Positions 1 through 13,100 of a stretch of 64,000 nt of DNA are shown piece after piece (within the stretch, counting starts at the first letter, position 1; each line of letters begins with the position of its first letter). Source of the stretch: a virus. The DNA is taken from positions 1 to 64,000 of IMG/VR virus record IMGVR_UViG_3300012936_003649, one strand, 5' to 3'. The notes beneath the pieces are model-generated. The model worked only from the letters and a program-made list of their open reading frames with translations. It made no database searches and was not told the origin of the DNA. Both the position numbers and the translations under genes were made by a program.

Positions 1-26
1 GCAGTGAAGATAGGTTAAATAGTTAT

Positions 27-473
27 ATGAGTACTTTAGAAAAAAATTTATATGATAGAATTGCTATAAAACCGTCGCAACAACAAAAGCCTGTTGTAAC
101 AAGCAGGGCATATAGAGGTTTGTCTACGGTTAATCCTGAAAATACTTCTAGCACATTGTACGATCTTGCACTTATAAAACAAGATTTACTAAATCATTTT
201 CATATTCGCCAAGGTGAAAAACTTCACAATCCTAAATTTGGCACTATTATTTGGGACGCATTGTTTGAACCGTTCACAGATGAATTAAAAGAAGCAATAG
301 CGGCTAACGTAACACAGATTTGTAATTACGATCCACGTGTGCAAGCAGAAGATATTAGAGTAACAAGTTATGAAAGTGGTATACAAATTGAAATGCAACT
401 GACTTATTTGCCATATAATATTTCAGAAAAACTTAGATTAGACTTTGACGAATCTGCAGGACTTACAGCATAA
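27..473 (+). CDS. 25: Baseplate wedge subunit, gp25-like
   Basis: Small baseplate wedge protein of the T4 gp25 / GPW_gp25 family, which helps join the wedge to the tail tube and sheath start. In the 148-residue product the family core spans about residues 45-140, with the typical stretch LLNHFHIRQGEKLHNPKFG followed by a WDALFEP segment. The reading frame stays open to the left edge of the window, so a start upstream of base 27 cannot be excluded; the ATG at 27 has only a weak AGG upstream. The gp6-like gene that follows supports the assignment, since this order is standard in T4-like phages. Confidence 0.9.
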   Translation: MSTLEKNLYDRIAIKPSQQQKPVVTSRAYRGLSTVNPENTSSTLYDLALIKQDLLNHFHIRQGEKLHNPKFGTIIWDALFEPFTDELKEAIAANVTQICNYDPRVQAEDIRVTSYESGIQIEMQLTYLPYNISEKLRLDFDESAGLTA

Positions 474-498
474 ATTATATACGCACTTTTCTTAAACA

Positions 499-506
499 AA
501 TAAATA
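499..506 (+). promoter_or_regulatory. Late-promoter-like box AATAAATA
   Basis: The 58-base gap before the gp6-like gene holds AATAAATA, a 7/8 match to the T4 late -10 box TATAAATA, about 25 bases before the ATG at 532. An AGGA ribosome binding site lies at 521-524. The same AATAAATAC string recurs at 19012. Assignment rests on motif and position only. Confidence 0.45.
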
Positions 507-531
507 CATATGAACAAATAAGGAATGTGAT

Positions 532-3500
532 ATGTCATCAACAGACAGACAAAATAGACTGCTAGTTGCAGAAGATTGGAAGCGTATATATCAATCTTAT
601 CGTAATGCTGATTTCCAAAGTTATGATTTCGACAACTTACGCAGAACTATGATAAATTACCTAAGGACTAACTATCCTGAGGATTTTAACGATTATATTG
701 AATCTAGCGAATATCTTGCTTTAATAGATCTTATTGCGTTTTTAGGTCAAAATATCTCATTCCGAATTGATCTTAATTCACGTGAAAACTTTTTAGAACT
801 TGCAGAGCGTAGAGAATCAGTATTACGTTTAGCAAGATTGCTTTCATACAATCCAAAGCGTAATCAAGCCGCTCGTGGACTTCTTAAGATAACATCTATA
901 GCAACGTCACAAGATGTTGTTGATTCAAATAATTTTAATTTGTCAGGACAGCAAATTTCTTGGAACGACCCAAGCAATTCAAATTGGTACGAACAATTTA
1001 TAAAAGTGATGAATGCCGCATTACCTGCAAACGGAGTTTTTGGTAAGCCTGCTAAGAAAGCAACTATAAGTAACATTCCTCATGAACAATATAGATTTAA
1101 TGCTATTAATACAGACATTCCTAAATATTCTTTTTCTAAAGTTGTTGAAGGACAAAGTTTACCGTTTGAAGTTGTAAGTAGTGATATTGTAGAAAATGAT
1201 ATAGAAGAAGAAATTCCTTTAGTTGGAAACAGTTTTGCATGTTTATATAAAAATGACGGGCAAGGACCTGCAAGCACTAATACAGGATTTTTTTGCACAT
1301 TCAAACAAGGCGCTCTAGATGATGGTCAATTTACAGTTAATAATCCTAGTGCTAATCAAAAAGTTGATATCGATGCAACTGATATAAATGATGAAGATGT
1401 GTGGTTATTCAAATTAGATGAAAATGGTAGAGAAAATGAATATTGGACAAAAGTAAAAGCAGTTGAAGGTAACAATGTAATTTACAATAGCCTTAACAAA
1501 AATATAAGAAATTTATATTCAGTTCTTACACGAGTTCAAGATAGAATAAGTTTAATTTTTAGTGATGGAGTTTTTGGTAATCTACCACAAGGAAGATTTA
1601 AAGTAGTATATCGAACTAGTGCAAATAAAAGATATACAATAAAGCCAAGCGAAATGACAGGTATACAAATACAAATCCCTTACCTAAGTGAATTTGGTGT
1701 GCCTGAAACTTTGAGTATGACATTACAACTCAAGTATACAATTTCGAATAGTAGTTTGAGCGAAACTAATGAAAGCATAAAAGCAAACGCACCTGCCACT
1801 TACTATACACAAAATAGAATGGTAACTGCTGAAGATTATAATGTTGCTCCATTAGGTGTTAGTCAAGAAATAGTAAAAGTTAAAACAGTTAATAGAAATG
1901 CTAGTGGAATAAGTAGGTACTTCGACTTGATAGATTCAACAGGAAAGTATTCAAGCACAAACTTATTTGGTAATGATGGTATAATTTACAAAGAAACTAA
2001 GAATCTAAAAACAACATTTAATTTTGTAACCACAACTGATATTGAAAGTGCTATTACAAATACGATAGAACCGATTATTAGAGATAGAAAAGTTTACAAT
2101 TATTATTTAGAAAATTTTACAAAAATTATTACAACTGATCTTGGGGTAGAATGGACTAGTTCTACGCAAGATACAAATCGTAGTACAGGATTTATAAATG
2201 ACGCTAATGATACTAAGATTAAAGTAGGTGGATTTACTGCAAATAATTTAAGATTTATCAAAGCAGGCACACTCGTTAAATTTGTTGCTCCTGCAGGTTT
2301 TCATTTTATGACGACAAATAACAATGCATTAATGTCTGGTGAAGCAGACCATCCAGGTGCAGTTGATTATCTATGGACAAAAGTAATAAGCGTAAACGGT
2401 GACGGCACAACTGTAGGTTCAACAGGATTAGGACCTATAGTTCTTAATGATATCATTCCGAGTAATGCTTTGCTAGAAGAAGTTCGCCCAAAATTAGCAA
2501 ATGTAATTACTGATGCAGTAAAAACACAAGTTGTAGATCAAGCGTTTGCAACAAATACATTTGGCTTACGTTATGATGTAGAAACACAACAATGGAGAAT
2601 TATCACTGAAGCCAATTTAGATAGTGTAAGTAACTTTAGCACAGGTAAAACAGGTGATTCTAGCAACCAAAATTTAGATGCAAGTTGGCTTTTGTATTTT
2701 AAAACTGATGGTGAAAGATATGATATTACGTATAGAACATTAAGATACGTATTTGAAAGTGATAAAGAAATTAAATTCTATTACGATAGTACAGATAAAA
2801 TTTATGACAATAAATCTGGAAAAGTTATCAAAGACAAAATTGAAGTTTTAAATGTTAACAATAAACCAGATGTATCAAAACAATTTACTAGAAGTTATGA
2901 CTGGGAAATAGTAAAAGAATATAGAGATGCCGAAGGTTATGTTGATAGTAAGCGTATAGAAATAAGTTTCTTTGATGTGGACGATGACGGAGTAATTGAT
3001 AACCCAGAAGGATTTATTGATATTGTTGCAGAAGATACTAATCCTAGTACAAAATATATCTTCCAAAAGAAATATACTACATCTGATGGTGTTGAAGATT
3101 ACAGATATGTAGATAATGCTATAGAAGGTATACAAGTTAAAGCAAATGTTGGTGCAGTAGGCGCATATAGTCAATACTCTGCCGGTCAAGTTTTCTTTAC
3201 TATGGATACAGAATTATTTTATGTATTAGATAGTGCCAAGAAAAATTTACAACTTACAAAAGATTATAGAGGTTATACTGGACGTTCTGGATTAAAATTT
3301 AGATATTTACACAGTGCAGACTACAATCAAAGAATTGATCCAGCCGCAAGTAACATTATGGATTGCTACTTATTGACACGAACTTATGATGCACAATATA
3401 GACAATTCTTAGCAGGTGATAGGTTATCAGAACCTTTGCCACCAAGCAGTGATGAAATGTATAGAACATATGGTGGTGAATTAGACAAAATTAAAAGCAT

Positions 3501-4155
3501 TAGTGATGAAATAATCTATCATCCAGTAAAATATAAACCATTATTTGGTCCATCAGCGGAGACAAGTTTGCAAGCAACATTTAAAGTCGTAGTTAATCCT
3601 GACGTAGTTACAAATAATAATGATATTAAATCAAGAGTAATAGAAGCAATTAACATTTATTTTAATTTAGATAATTGGGAATTTGGTGAAAGTTTTTATT
3701 TTAGTGAATTGTCAACTTATATAATGAATCAGATGACTCCTGATATAGTGAGTATTGTAATTGTACCAAATGAGCAAAGTCAATCATTTGGGAGTTTATA
3801 TGAAATAAAATCCGAGTCTAACGAAATTTTTATAAGTTCAGCAACAGTTGAAAATGTTGAAATAATAGATGCAATTACAGCAAGTAGACTAAGAGCAACA
3901 GGCAATGTTATTACAGCAAGTCAAGAAACACTTAACACAGGTGTTACAAGTTCTGTATCTCCAGCAGGTTCTGTAAGTTCTACAGGTGCTATGTCAACAA
4001 GTAGTACAAGTTCAAGTTCAAGTAGTACAAGTTCAAGTAGTTCAAGTAGTAGCGGTGGCGGCGGATCATCAAGCGGTGGCGGCGGATCATCAAGCGGTGG
4101 CGGCGGATCATCAGGCGGTGGCGGCTCATCAGGCGGCGGAGGATATGGTTACTAA
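532..4155 (+). CDS. 6: Baseplate wedge protein, gp6-like, with Ser/Gly-rich tail
   Basis: Homologue of the T4 gp6 baseplate wedge protein, which forms the inner ring of the baseplate. The first 120 residues carry the characteristic gp6 start (Asp-rich tyrosine segment, then a helical region with LARLLSYNPKR). At 1207 residues it is nearly twice T4 gp6 (about 660), as is common in marine T4-like phages with inserted domains. The last roughly 55 residues are a low-complexity Ser/Thr run followed by repeated GGGGSSS units ending in YGY. AGGA at 521-524 supports the ATG. The stop overlaps the next start by one base (TAATG), so the two are translationally coupled. Confidence 0.9.
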   Translation: MSSTDRQNRLLVAEDWKRIYQSYRNADFQSYDFDNLRRTMINYLRTNYPEDFNDYIESSEYLALIDLIAFLGQNISFRIDLNSRENFLELAERRESVLRLARLLSYNPKRNQAARGLLKITSIATSQDVVDSNNFNLSGQQISWNDPSNSNWYEQFIKVMNAALPANGVFGKPAKKATISNIPHEQYRFNAINTDIPKYSFSKVVEGQSLPFEVVSSDIVENDIEEEIPLVGNSFACLYKNDGQGPASTNTGFFCTFKQGALDDGQFTVNNPSANQKVDIDATDINDEDVWLFKLDENGRENEYWTKVKAVEGNNVIYNSLNKNIRNLYSVLTRVQDRISLIFSDGVFGNLPQGRFKVVYRTSANKRYTIKPSEMTGIQIQIPYLSEFGVPETLSMTLQLKYTISNSSLSETNESIKANAPATYYTQNRMVTAEDYNVAPLGVSQEIVKVKTVNRNASGISRYFDLIDSTGKYSSTNLFGNDGIIYKETKNLKTTFNFVTTTDIESAITNTIEPIIRDRKVYNYYLENFTKIITTDLGVEWTSSTQDTNRSTGFINDANDTKIKVGGFTANNLRFIKAGTLVKFVAPAGFHFMTTNNNALMSGEADHPGAVDYLWTKVISVNGDGTTVGSTGLGPIVLNDIIPSNALLEEVRPKLANVITDAVKTQVVDQAFATNTFGLRYDVETQQWRIITEANLDSVSNFSTGKTGDSSNQNLDASWLLYFKTDGERYDITYRTLRYVFESDKEIKFYYDSTDKIYDNKSGKVIKDKIEVLNVNNKPDVSKQFTRSYDWEIVKEYRDAEGYVDSKRIEISFFDVDDDGVIDNPEGFIDIVAEDTNPSTKYIFQKKYTTSDGVEDYRYVDNAIEGIQVKANVGAVGAYSQYSAGQVFFTMDTELFYVLDSAKKNLQLTKDYRGYTGRSGLKFRYLHSADYNQRIDPAASNIMDCYLLTRTYDAQYRQFLAGDRLSEPLPPSSDEMYRTYGGELDKIKSISDEIIYHPVKYKPLFGPSAETSLQATFKVVVNPDVVTNNNDIKSRVIEAINIYFNLDNWEFGESFYFSELSTYIMNQMTPDIVSIVIVPNEQSQSFGSLYEIKSESNEIFISSATVENVEIIDAITASRLRATGNVITASQETLNTGVTSSVSPAGSVSSTGAMSTSSTSSSSSSTSSSSSSSSGGGGSSSGGGGSSSGGGGSSGGGGSSGGGGYGY
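3994..4150 (+). repeat. Ser-rich and (GGGGSSS)n coding repeat
   Basis: The 3' end of the gp6-like gene is a coding tandem repeat. AGT/TCA/ACA serine and threonine codons fill about 3994-4050. Three exact 21-base units follow at 4051-4071, 4072-4092 and 4093-4113, each encoding SGGGGSS, then shorter degenerate units to about 4150. The GC content is far above the surroundings. It encodes a flexible Gly4-Ser-type linker at the extreme C terminus. Confidence 0.9.
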
Positions 4156-7100
4156 TGGCATATGATGATAATCAAAATGAGAGTCCATTACCGGTAGAAG
4201 GCAAAAAGAAAAACTTTCGTTCTAATGAGTTATTGCCTAAGTATTTTAGGACTAGTAAAAACAACAAGTTTTTAGATGCAACTCTTGATCAAGTTTTACA
4301 ACCAGGCACTGCCCAAAAACTAAATGGATATTATGGTAGGAAAACTGCAAAGTCATATAGAAATAATGACAACTATATTGGAGATATTTCTGTAAACAGA
4401 GAAGCATATCAATTAGAGCCAGCAGTAATAAGCAAAGACTCTTATGACAATGTAACTTTTTACAAAGACTATAATGATTATATAAACCAAATAAAAGCAT
4501 TTGGCGGGAATGTTGATAATCATGATCTATTAAACGGTGCTGAATACTATTCATGGAATCCTAATATTGATTGGGATAAATTAACAAATTTTAGAGAGTA
4601 TTATTGGTTACCAACTGGACCAGTTGCAATCAATGTTGCAGGACAAAGTACTGATGTAACAAGCACTTATAGTATAACAAGTATTGACAACGGAAATAAT
4701 TTAGCATATGTTGTCAATGGCAATCTTACACAGAACCCTACAATAGAATTATATAAAGGTCAAACATATACTTTTGACATCAGTGCAACTGATATGCCAT
4801 TTACAATACGCACAGAACGTAGTTTAGATGCAGATACTATATATGAAAATGGTGTTACAAATAACAATATTGAAAGCGGAATATTAACCTTTACAGTTCC
4901 ATTAAATGCTCCTACAAGATTGTATTACCAAAATAGTAATAATATTAATTCAGGCGGTATTATTAGAATAGCAGAAGTAGATGAAGCAACAGCAATAAAC
5001 GTTGAAACAGAAATCCTAGGCAAAAAAGATTACACAACTTCTAAAGGTGTTGAATTACTAAATGGTATGAAGTTGAATTTTGTAGGACAAGTTACACCTG
5101 AAAAGTATGCTACAGGAAACTGGATTGTAGAAGGTGTAGGCGAGCAGATAAATTTAGTCAACACTGACGATTTAGTAATAGCATTATCTTATGCACAGGA
5201 TTTACCTATTGAATATGATAAAGATAGTTTTGATAGTCTACCATTTGGAAATGCATCTTCTTATAGTGCCACAAAAGATTATATCGTGGTCAACAGAAAT
5301 TCACCAGATAAAAATGCCTGGGCAAGAAATAACAAATGGTATCATAGATCTGTTATAGAAAAAAGTGCAGAGATAAATGGGCAAGCAACAAATATTGATC
5401 AAGCACAAAGAGCAAAGCGTCCAATCATAGAATTTGTTAGCGGATTAAAACTTTTTAATTTTGGTACCGAAAAGAAAAATGATGTTGATTTGGTTGATAC
5501 TGTAACCAAAGATATATTTTCTAGTATTGAAGGCACAGTAGGATATAATATTGATGGTATAGATGTTACTGATGGTATGCGTATTTTATTTACTGCTGAA
5601 CAAGATATTAGAGCGGCAGGAAAAATTTATAAAGTCAAATTTATAGAACATAATAGTAACGTGCCTCAAATTGCATTACTTGAAGATACTGATGCAACAC
5701 CACAAACAAATGAGGTTGTTCTTGTTAAAAAAGGAACAGCAAATGCAGGTTGTCATTATTATTACAATGGTACTGCTTGGAAAAAAGGACAGATAAAAAA
5801 CAAAGTTAATCAAGCACCCATGTTTGATATGTTTGATTCTAATGGAAAAAGTTTTGCAGATGAAGCAACATATGAAGCAACAACTTTTGTAGGAAACAAA
5901 GTTTTCAGTTACAAAGAAGGAACAGGCACAGCAGATACAGAATTAGGATTTCCTATCACTTATCGTGCTTTAACAAATGTCGGTGATATTACGTTCAATT
6001 TTGATTTACTCACAGAACAGTTTTCATATCAAGAACTAAGCGAAATTTTTAATGTTAAAACAGACACAGGATTTTTAAAAACATATACTTCTTTGAATAC
6101 ATTCTCTTATAAAAGCGGATGGCAAAAAGCAAAAAATTTGTCTAGACAAAAAGTAATTAGACAATATGATATTGTAGGAGAAATAAATCAATTAGAAATT
6201 GATGTATACGATAATGCAGGAGATTTGAACGATTTATACCATTGTATATTTTTAAACAATAAACATTATTTTGATTATACAATTTCTAGACAAGACGGAA
6301 AAGCATTTATTATTTTTAATAAAAATTTATCTGCAGGCGATACTGTTATAATAAAAACATCTTCTGCAACACCTAAAAATGCAAATGGATATTATGAATT
6401 TCCTATTAACTTAGAACACAATCCAAACAATGTTAATTTAGAAACATTTACCTTAGGTGAAGTTAATGATCATGTTTTTAGTATGATAGAAGACCTAACT
6501 AATTTTAAAGGTGTATTTCCTGGCAATAGTAATTTAGGAAGTTTGGGAGATATCAATACTGTTGGTAAAAAATTTGTGCAACACTCTGGACCAATTAATA
6601 ATCCTTTATACCATATTACAACAAAAGACGCTAATGTTATAAAAGCAATTGATTTTGCAAAAAATGAATATAGAACATTTAAGAGATCATTTTTGCAAAT
6701 CGCTGAAAATTTAGGTTTTGAAGGACAAACAAAAACTCATGTTGACAAGATATTAATAGAAGCACTAAAAAATAAAACTGTTAATGATCCGTATTATTTC
6801 AGTGACATGGTTCCTTTTTTAGGAAACAAACGGCTAGAATTTAAAGTATATGATACAGAAAATAATTTCTTTAGTTTGTCACAAGTATTTGATAAAACAA
6901 AATTAAGCAATAAAGCAATAACAATTTATCAGAACGGAGAACAATTAGTACATGGCAGAGATTATACTTTTAATACTGATGGTTTTGCTGTAATTACAGC
7001 AACCAAAGCAGATGGTGATTTAATAGAAATATATGAATATGAAAGCACAGATGGTAACTACGTACCAAGCACTCCTACTAAGTTAGGTTTGTATCCTGCA

Positions 7101-10100
7101 TTTGTTCCAGAAATTATAACAGATGATAGTTATAGAACACCAACAAAAATTATTATTGGGCATGATGGTAGTCGTACTACTGCTTTTAATGATTATAGAG
7201 ATAACTTGTTATTAGATTTAGAAAAAAGAATTTATAATAATATAAAAATCGAATATGACACTGACAAATTAGATATACATGATTTTATTCCTGGGGCATA
7301 TAGAAATACTAAATTTAATCTTACAAATATTAATAAAGTTTTGTTAAGTGATTTTGTAAAATGGAGTGAATCACTAGGAGGTTTAGATTACACATCAAAT
7401 AATTTTTATGAATTAACTGATAGTTTCACTTATAACTATTCTTATATGTCAGGACCAAATGGAGAAGCCCTAACAGGTTTTTGGAGATCAGTTTACAGGC
7501 ATGCATACGATACTGATACTCCGCATACCACTCCTTGGAAGATGTTAGGTTTTTCGAATAAGCCAACTTGGTGGAACAGTGTTTATGGACCTGCACCCTA
7601 CACTAAAGATAATTTAATTCTTTGGGAAGATCTAGAAGCAGGCAAAGTTGCTGAACCTAACAAAGCACCTAAATTTTTAGAAAAATATGCAAGACCTGGA
7701 CTTACTAAACATATACCGGTCGATGAAGATGGTAACTTACTAAGCCCATTACAATCAAAATTTGCTAATGAATATATTTCATCATATACCAAACTAGGGT
7801 TTGTATTTGGTGATCATGCACCTACAGAAAATGCATGGAGAAATAGTAGTGATTATGCTTTCAGTGTTATCAAATCTTGGTTACTAAACCAACCTGCAAA
7901 AGTCATGTCTATGGCTTGGGATATATCAAGAATAAGCAAAAATCTTGCAGGACAATTTGTTTATAACGAGAATAAACGTTCTATATCATTAGCAGATTTA
8001 GTTTTTACTAATATTTACAGTGATACACAAAGGGTTTACACAAGTGGTCTAGTAGATTATATTATAAACTACACATTGTCAAATAGTAATATTTCAACAA
8101 AAGATTACAAAGAACAAGTTACAAACTTAAAGTATCAATTAGGTAGCAAATTAGGTGCATTTACAGACCAAACTAAAATGAAATTAGTTTTAGATAGTAG
8201 AACTCCTTTTAACAAAGGCAATGTATTTTTACCAAAAGAAAATTACCAAATATTTTTAAATACAAGTTCTCCTGTTGATGTGATAAGTTACAGTGGCGTT
8301 ATTGTAGAAAAACAATCATACGGGTTTGTAGTTAGAGGATACGACAAAGCAGATCCTGTTTTCAAAATACAAAAAGCAATACCACGCACAAATGATGTTG
8401 CAACAAATGTTGGCGGGGTTTCAGATGCATTTGTAGAGTGGGAAGCAGAACAAAAATATACTGAAGATAAATTTGTAAGATATTTAAATAGTTTTTATAG
8501 AGTTACTGAAGATCATACTTCTGAACAGAACTTTGATGCAACAAAGTTCCGTAAGATTCCTGCATTACCTATTAGAGGGGGAGCAACAGCATTATTCCGT
8601 AAAAACTTTGAAGAAAATATCACCGAAGTTCCGTACGGAACAATATATACAGAAATACAAGAAGTTGTTGACTTTATTCTTGGCTATGCAAAACAACTTG
8701 ATACAGCAGGTTTTACGTTTGATTATTACAATAAAGAAACTAGTACTGTTGAAGATTGGAAATATAGTGCTAAAGAATTCTTATATTGGACTACACAAAA
8801 TTGGGCGGCAGGCACAATTATTGCTTTGAGTCCTAGTGCTAATCAAATTAAATTTACAAGGCCTTATGGTGTTGTTGATAATTTGTACGATAACTTTTAT
8901 GATTATTCATTACAAACAAGCAATGGGCAACCGATGGGCGAAGAGTTCACACGTTTGACTAGAGATGGAAATACGTTTGCAGTAAACTTAGCAAATACAG
9001 CAGAGGGAATTTACTATATACAACTTCCGATTGTGCAAGTAGAACATGTAGTAATACTTGACAACATATCTGATTTTAAAGATGTAATTTACTCTCCTGC
9101 TTCAGGATATAGACAAGATAGAATAAAAGTAATGGGTTATAGAACTGCGAACTGGGATGGTACACTTAATATTCCAGGATTTGTATTTGATCAAGCAGAA
9201 GTAAAAGAATGGCAAGCGTATAAAGATTACGCAATAGGCGATACAATACGGTATAAAGAATTCTTTTACACAGCAAAAAATAAAATTGCAGGCGGCGCCA
9301 AATTTATTCCTGCTGATTGGAATAGAATGGAAGGACGTCCTGAAACTAAACTTTATACAAACTTTGATTATAGAATAAATCAATTTACTGACTTTTATGA
9401 TTTAGATAGTGATAATTTTGATAGTGAACAACAAAGACTTGCACAGCATTTAGTTGGATATCAAAAACGTCAATACTTAGAAAATATTATCAATGATGAT
9501 GTATCGCAGTACAAATTTTACCAAGGATTTATTGCAGATAAAGGATCACGTAATAGTGTTGATAAACTTTTCGATGCACTAGCAAGTGCTGATAGAGAAT
9601 CAGTTGACTTTTATGAAGAGTGGGCTATCAAAAATAATCAATACGGAAGCACAACAAATTTTGAAGAAATAGAATGGCAACTAGATGAATCAAAATTTAA
9701 ATTAAGTCCCCAGCCAATTGAATTGGTTGAAACTTTGCCTAGTGCTCCTACAGATTTGATTTATAGAATACCTAATTATGATGTGTTTCTAAAACCTGAA
9801 AATTATGACGTAAACAAAATTCCTACTAAATTTACAACAGAAGAATATGTAAAAACAGTAGGTTACGTTACAGGTGAAGATGTCAGTCGTGCTGTTCTTA
9901 CTAAAGATGGAATACTTGCATTTAGTATTGATGATATTAATAAAAATGATTATGTTTGGGTAGCAACAGATAACCAAACTTGGAATGTACTTCAACATAC
10001 CGAAACAAATTTAAAAATTGAAAAAGCAACACCAGTTGGAAATGAAATTACATTAGATATGAATTTTACGGCAAGAGAAATTGCAGTAGGAGATATATTT

Positions 10101-13100
10101 GGAATTACTAATGCTAACACAACAGCATTGACTACTTTAGACGGATTTTACAAAGCAACAAAAGTTTCAGGTAATAAAGTTACGTTTGAAAGTGATAAAT
10201 CAGACTGGTTAGAAATAGACGATACTGTTACTATAAAAGGTACAGTTACTATTTTTACAAGTCAACGAACAAAAACAGTTGATGATGCGAATACAAATAT
10301 TACTGCAAATCTATCTAGCAATGAATTAGTTTGGATTGATGATGACGATAACGGAAAATGGACTGTACTAAAAAACAAACCTGTCTATAGTGAACATCAA
10401 AAAGTTTTAAGCACAGTGAATTTAGATAGCACAACACACGGTTTTGGACATGCAATAAGTGTAAATGATGCAAATACAAAAATGGCAGTTGGTATTCCTT
10501 ACAAAGGCAACGGTGAAGTACACATTTATGTCAGACCAAACGATAGCACTAATTATGTTTTAGATCAAATTATTGCGGCACCTATTAATGTTGCTGATGC
10601 GTATGACGGAAGCACATTTTCTACGTCAATGCAATTTGGTGAAAGTGTTGCATTAAGTCCGGACGGTAAATTTCTTGCAGTAGGATCTCCACAAGCATCT
10701 AACACATATAGTTTTTACCAAGGAGAATACAGACAAGGAGTTGCTTACACAAAACAACAAATTGTAAAATACGGTCCTAACTTATATAAAGCAATACAAA
10801 ATATAGATCCTGCTACAGGAGCAATATCTTTTAGTAGTTTTGATTCGTATATAGATATTGTTGCTGAAAGTGATAGTACTTTAATTAATTTATTACAAAC
10901 TGCTGATTATAAAATTAATGATAGTTTTGGCGTCAGTCACATGTTGATTAGAGCACCAATAAATGCATATGAAGGTAGTGCAGTAGGCGATGAAATTGTA
11001 TTAGCATGGAACAACTTCAGTAAATTAAATGTACAAGGTGGTTCAACAGATGTCCAGCCATTTGATGGAGAATTTCCTGCAATTACAGGTGCATTTTTAA
11101 GTGACAAACACGAAATAAAATATAAAGTTGATAATGTTCTTGTTATAGAAAATTTTGTTAATTTACCAGCGATAGGCGATACTCTTTCAAGTAGTGTTGC
11201 AAGTGGTGAAGTTGTTTATGTAGCAAATGATTTAACTACATGTACAGTGTATCTTTCAAATGTAAATGGTACTTTTGCAACCTCAGGCAGTGTGTTTGTA
11301 GGTACAATTCGTATTGGAGATTATACTGAAGATTATGTTAACGCTTTAAATAATTTAGGCGGCTATTGGTGGATTGATACACCACAGTATACGACTTCAG
11401 CAGACAGTACAAATACTTTTGTAGATCCAGGACACGGTTTAGTTTACGTAGATTTACTTACAGCGGCAAGTGGTAGAACTACACCTAATTTTTATTATAA
11501 TATAACTCAAACAAGACAGCAGGCAGTAAATGATGCTACTGTGTCTGGTGCAAGTTTAAGTCTAATGGATCAAGCATCTTTTGCACAGACACTAACTTAC
11601 GAAGGAGATCCTTTAGAAGTATTTGCATTACAATCTAGTCCTTTATGGACAATAAGAGGACCAAAGACTTTTACAGATACATTGAACAATGGTGACAAAT
11701 TTAAAATGGTTGTAGATAGTGTAAGTGGAAACACTAATTTTACAGATACCGCGATGAGTACTACATTGTTTAATAAAGAACATACAGTTTATGACTTATG
11801 GGACGGTTACATAGATTTTACCTTTGATAAATTTGACCAAGCAAACCAATTACCATTTGAACCTATTGTAGGTGATGTTGTTGAAGATACAGTAACAGGT
11901 GCAACCGGGGTAATAACTTTTTATAAAAGACAATTTAATAGTGTTAGGATTTATGTAAAAAATGTTACAGGCACTTGGAGCAAAGGTAATGATTACAATG
12001 AAGACGCAGATATATTCCGTGTTAGAGGTTCTATAAAACGTAACATGGGTAGAATAAATGGTGTTAGTTTAGAAGGTAATCGTATTGGTAAAATAATTGT
12101 CTTAGAAGAAGATAATAATTTTCCAGATGTGCCAATTAGTGAATTAACAGATTTTGAATACTTTTTCTTTAATGAAACAACTTTACAGGGTGTACCAAGA
12201 GAAGCAAATATTCCGGCATCAAATAATAATGATTGGCAACAAGTTACAAATATACCTGTATCTAATTTGAATGGAACACAGGCAAGCGGTTTGACTTTAG
12301 AGGGTATGTTTAGTGTTTATGAATTAAATGAGCAGATACAATTTAAAGTACAAAATCATTATACAGTTCCTGAAAGAAAATCACATGCAAAACTTGGAGA
12401 TGAATTACAATTTACGCAAGACGGAAATTTATATAGATTGAGTGTATCTTCTAAAGGTGCAGGAAGTCAGTATAATGCAGGAAGTATACACTTTATAAAG
12501 CATGGCACAGAAACAAAAAATGCTGTCTTAGAATCATACAATTGGCAATTAGATATTGATCCTCAGTTTAGAGGCGATTTCCATTCGTCTGTATTTTACA
12601 AACAAAATGAAATTGTTGAATATCAAAGCAGACTTTACAAAGCATTAAGAAATATTGCAAGTGGAAGTGCATTTGTGCCAGCAGATTGGGAGTCAGTTAC
12701 TGATGGTACTGCTCATGTTGGGTTTGTACCAACTACAGGCACTAATTCAATAATTGGTGAAGAAGTTTTTGATCCAGAATTCGGCGTAAGAGATTTTGCA
12801 AGACATTTTGATCAATCTAAAGATGGTGAAGTTTTAGTTGTAAGTTCTAGAATACAAGGTAATGACAGTACAGGAGAGCGTGTAATTGTTGTTTATAGAA
12901 GATTGCCTGAAGGACAAATGACTGTATCACAAGTTATTAAACCTCCATACGAAGATAATTCTTCTATGTTACCTCAAGGTGTAGACTTTGACTGGAATTC
13001 TACAAGTTCTTATACAGGTTTTGGTGACAGTGTAAGTGTAAGTGCTGACGGAGAAATGATTGCTGTTGGTGAACCTTTTAACGATGATCGTAAAAAAGAT

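Noticed and set aside
4051-4131. Possible CRISPR-like direct repeats
   Set aside because: Units are contiguous 21-base codon repeats without spacers, in frame within the gp6-like gene.
8533-8829. 98-codon plus-strand frame inside the giant gene
   Set aside because: No good ribosome binding site, no GC shift and a composition (Leu/Ile/Lys) expected of an off-frame read in AT-rich DNA.
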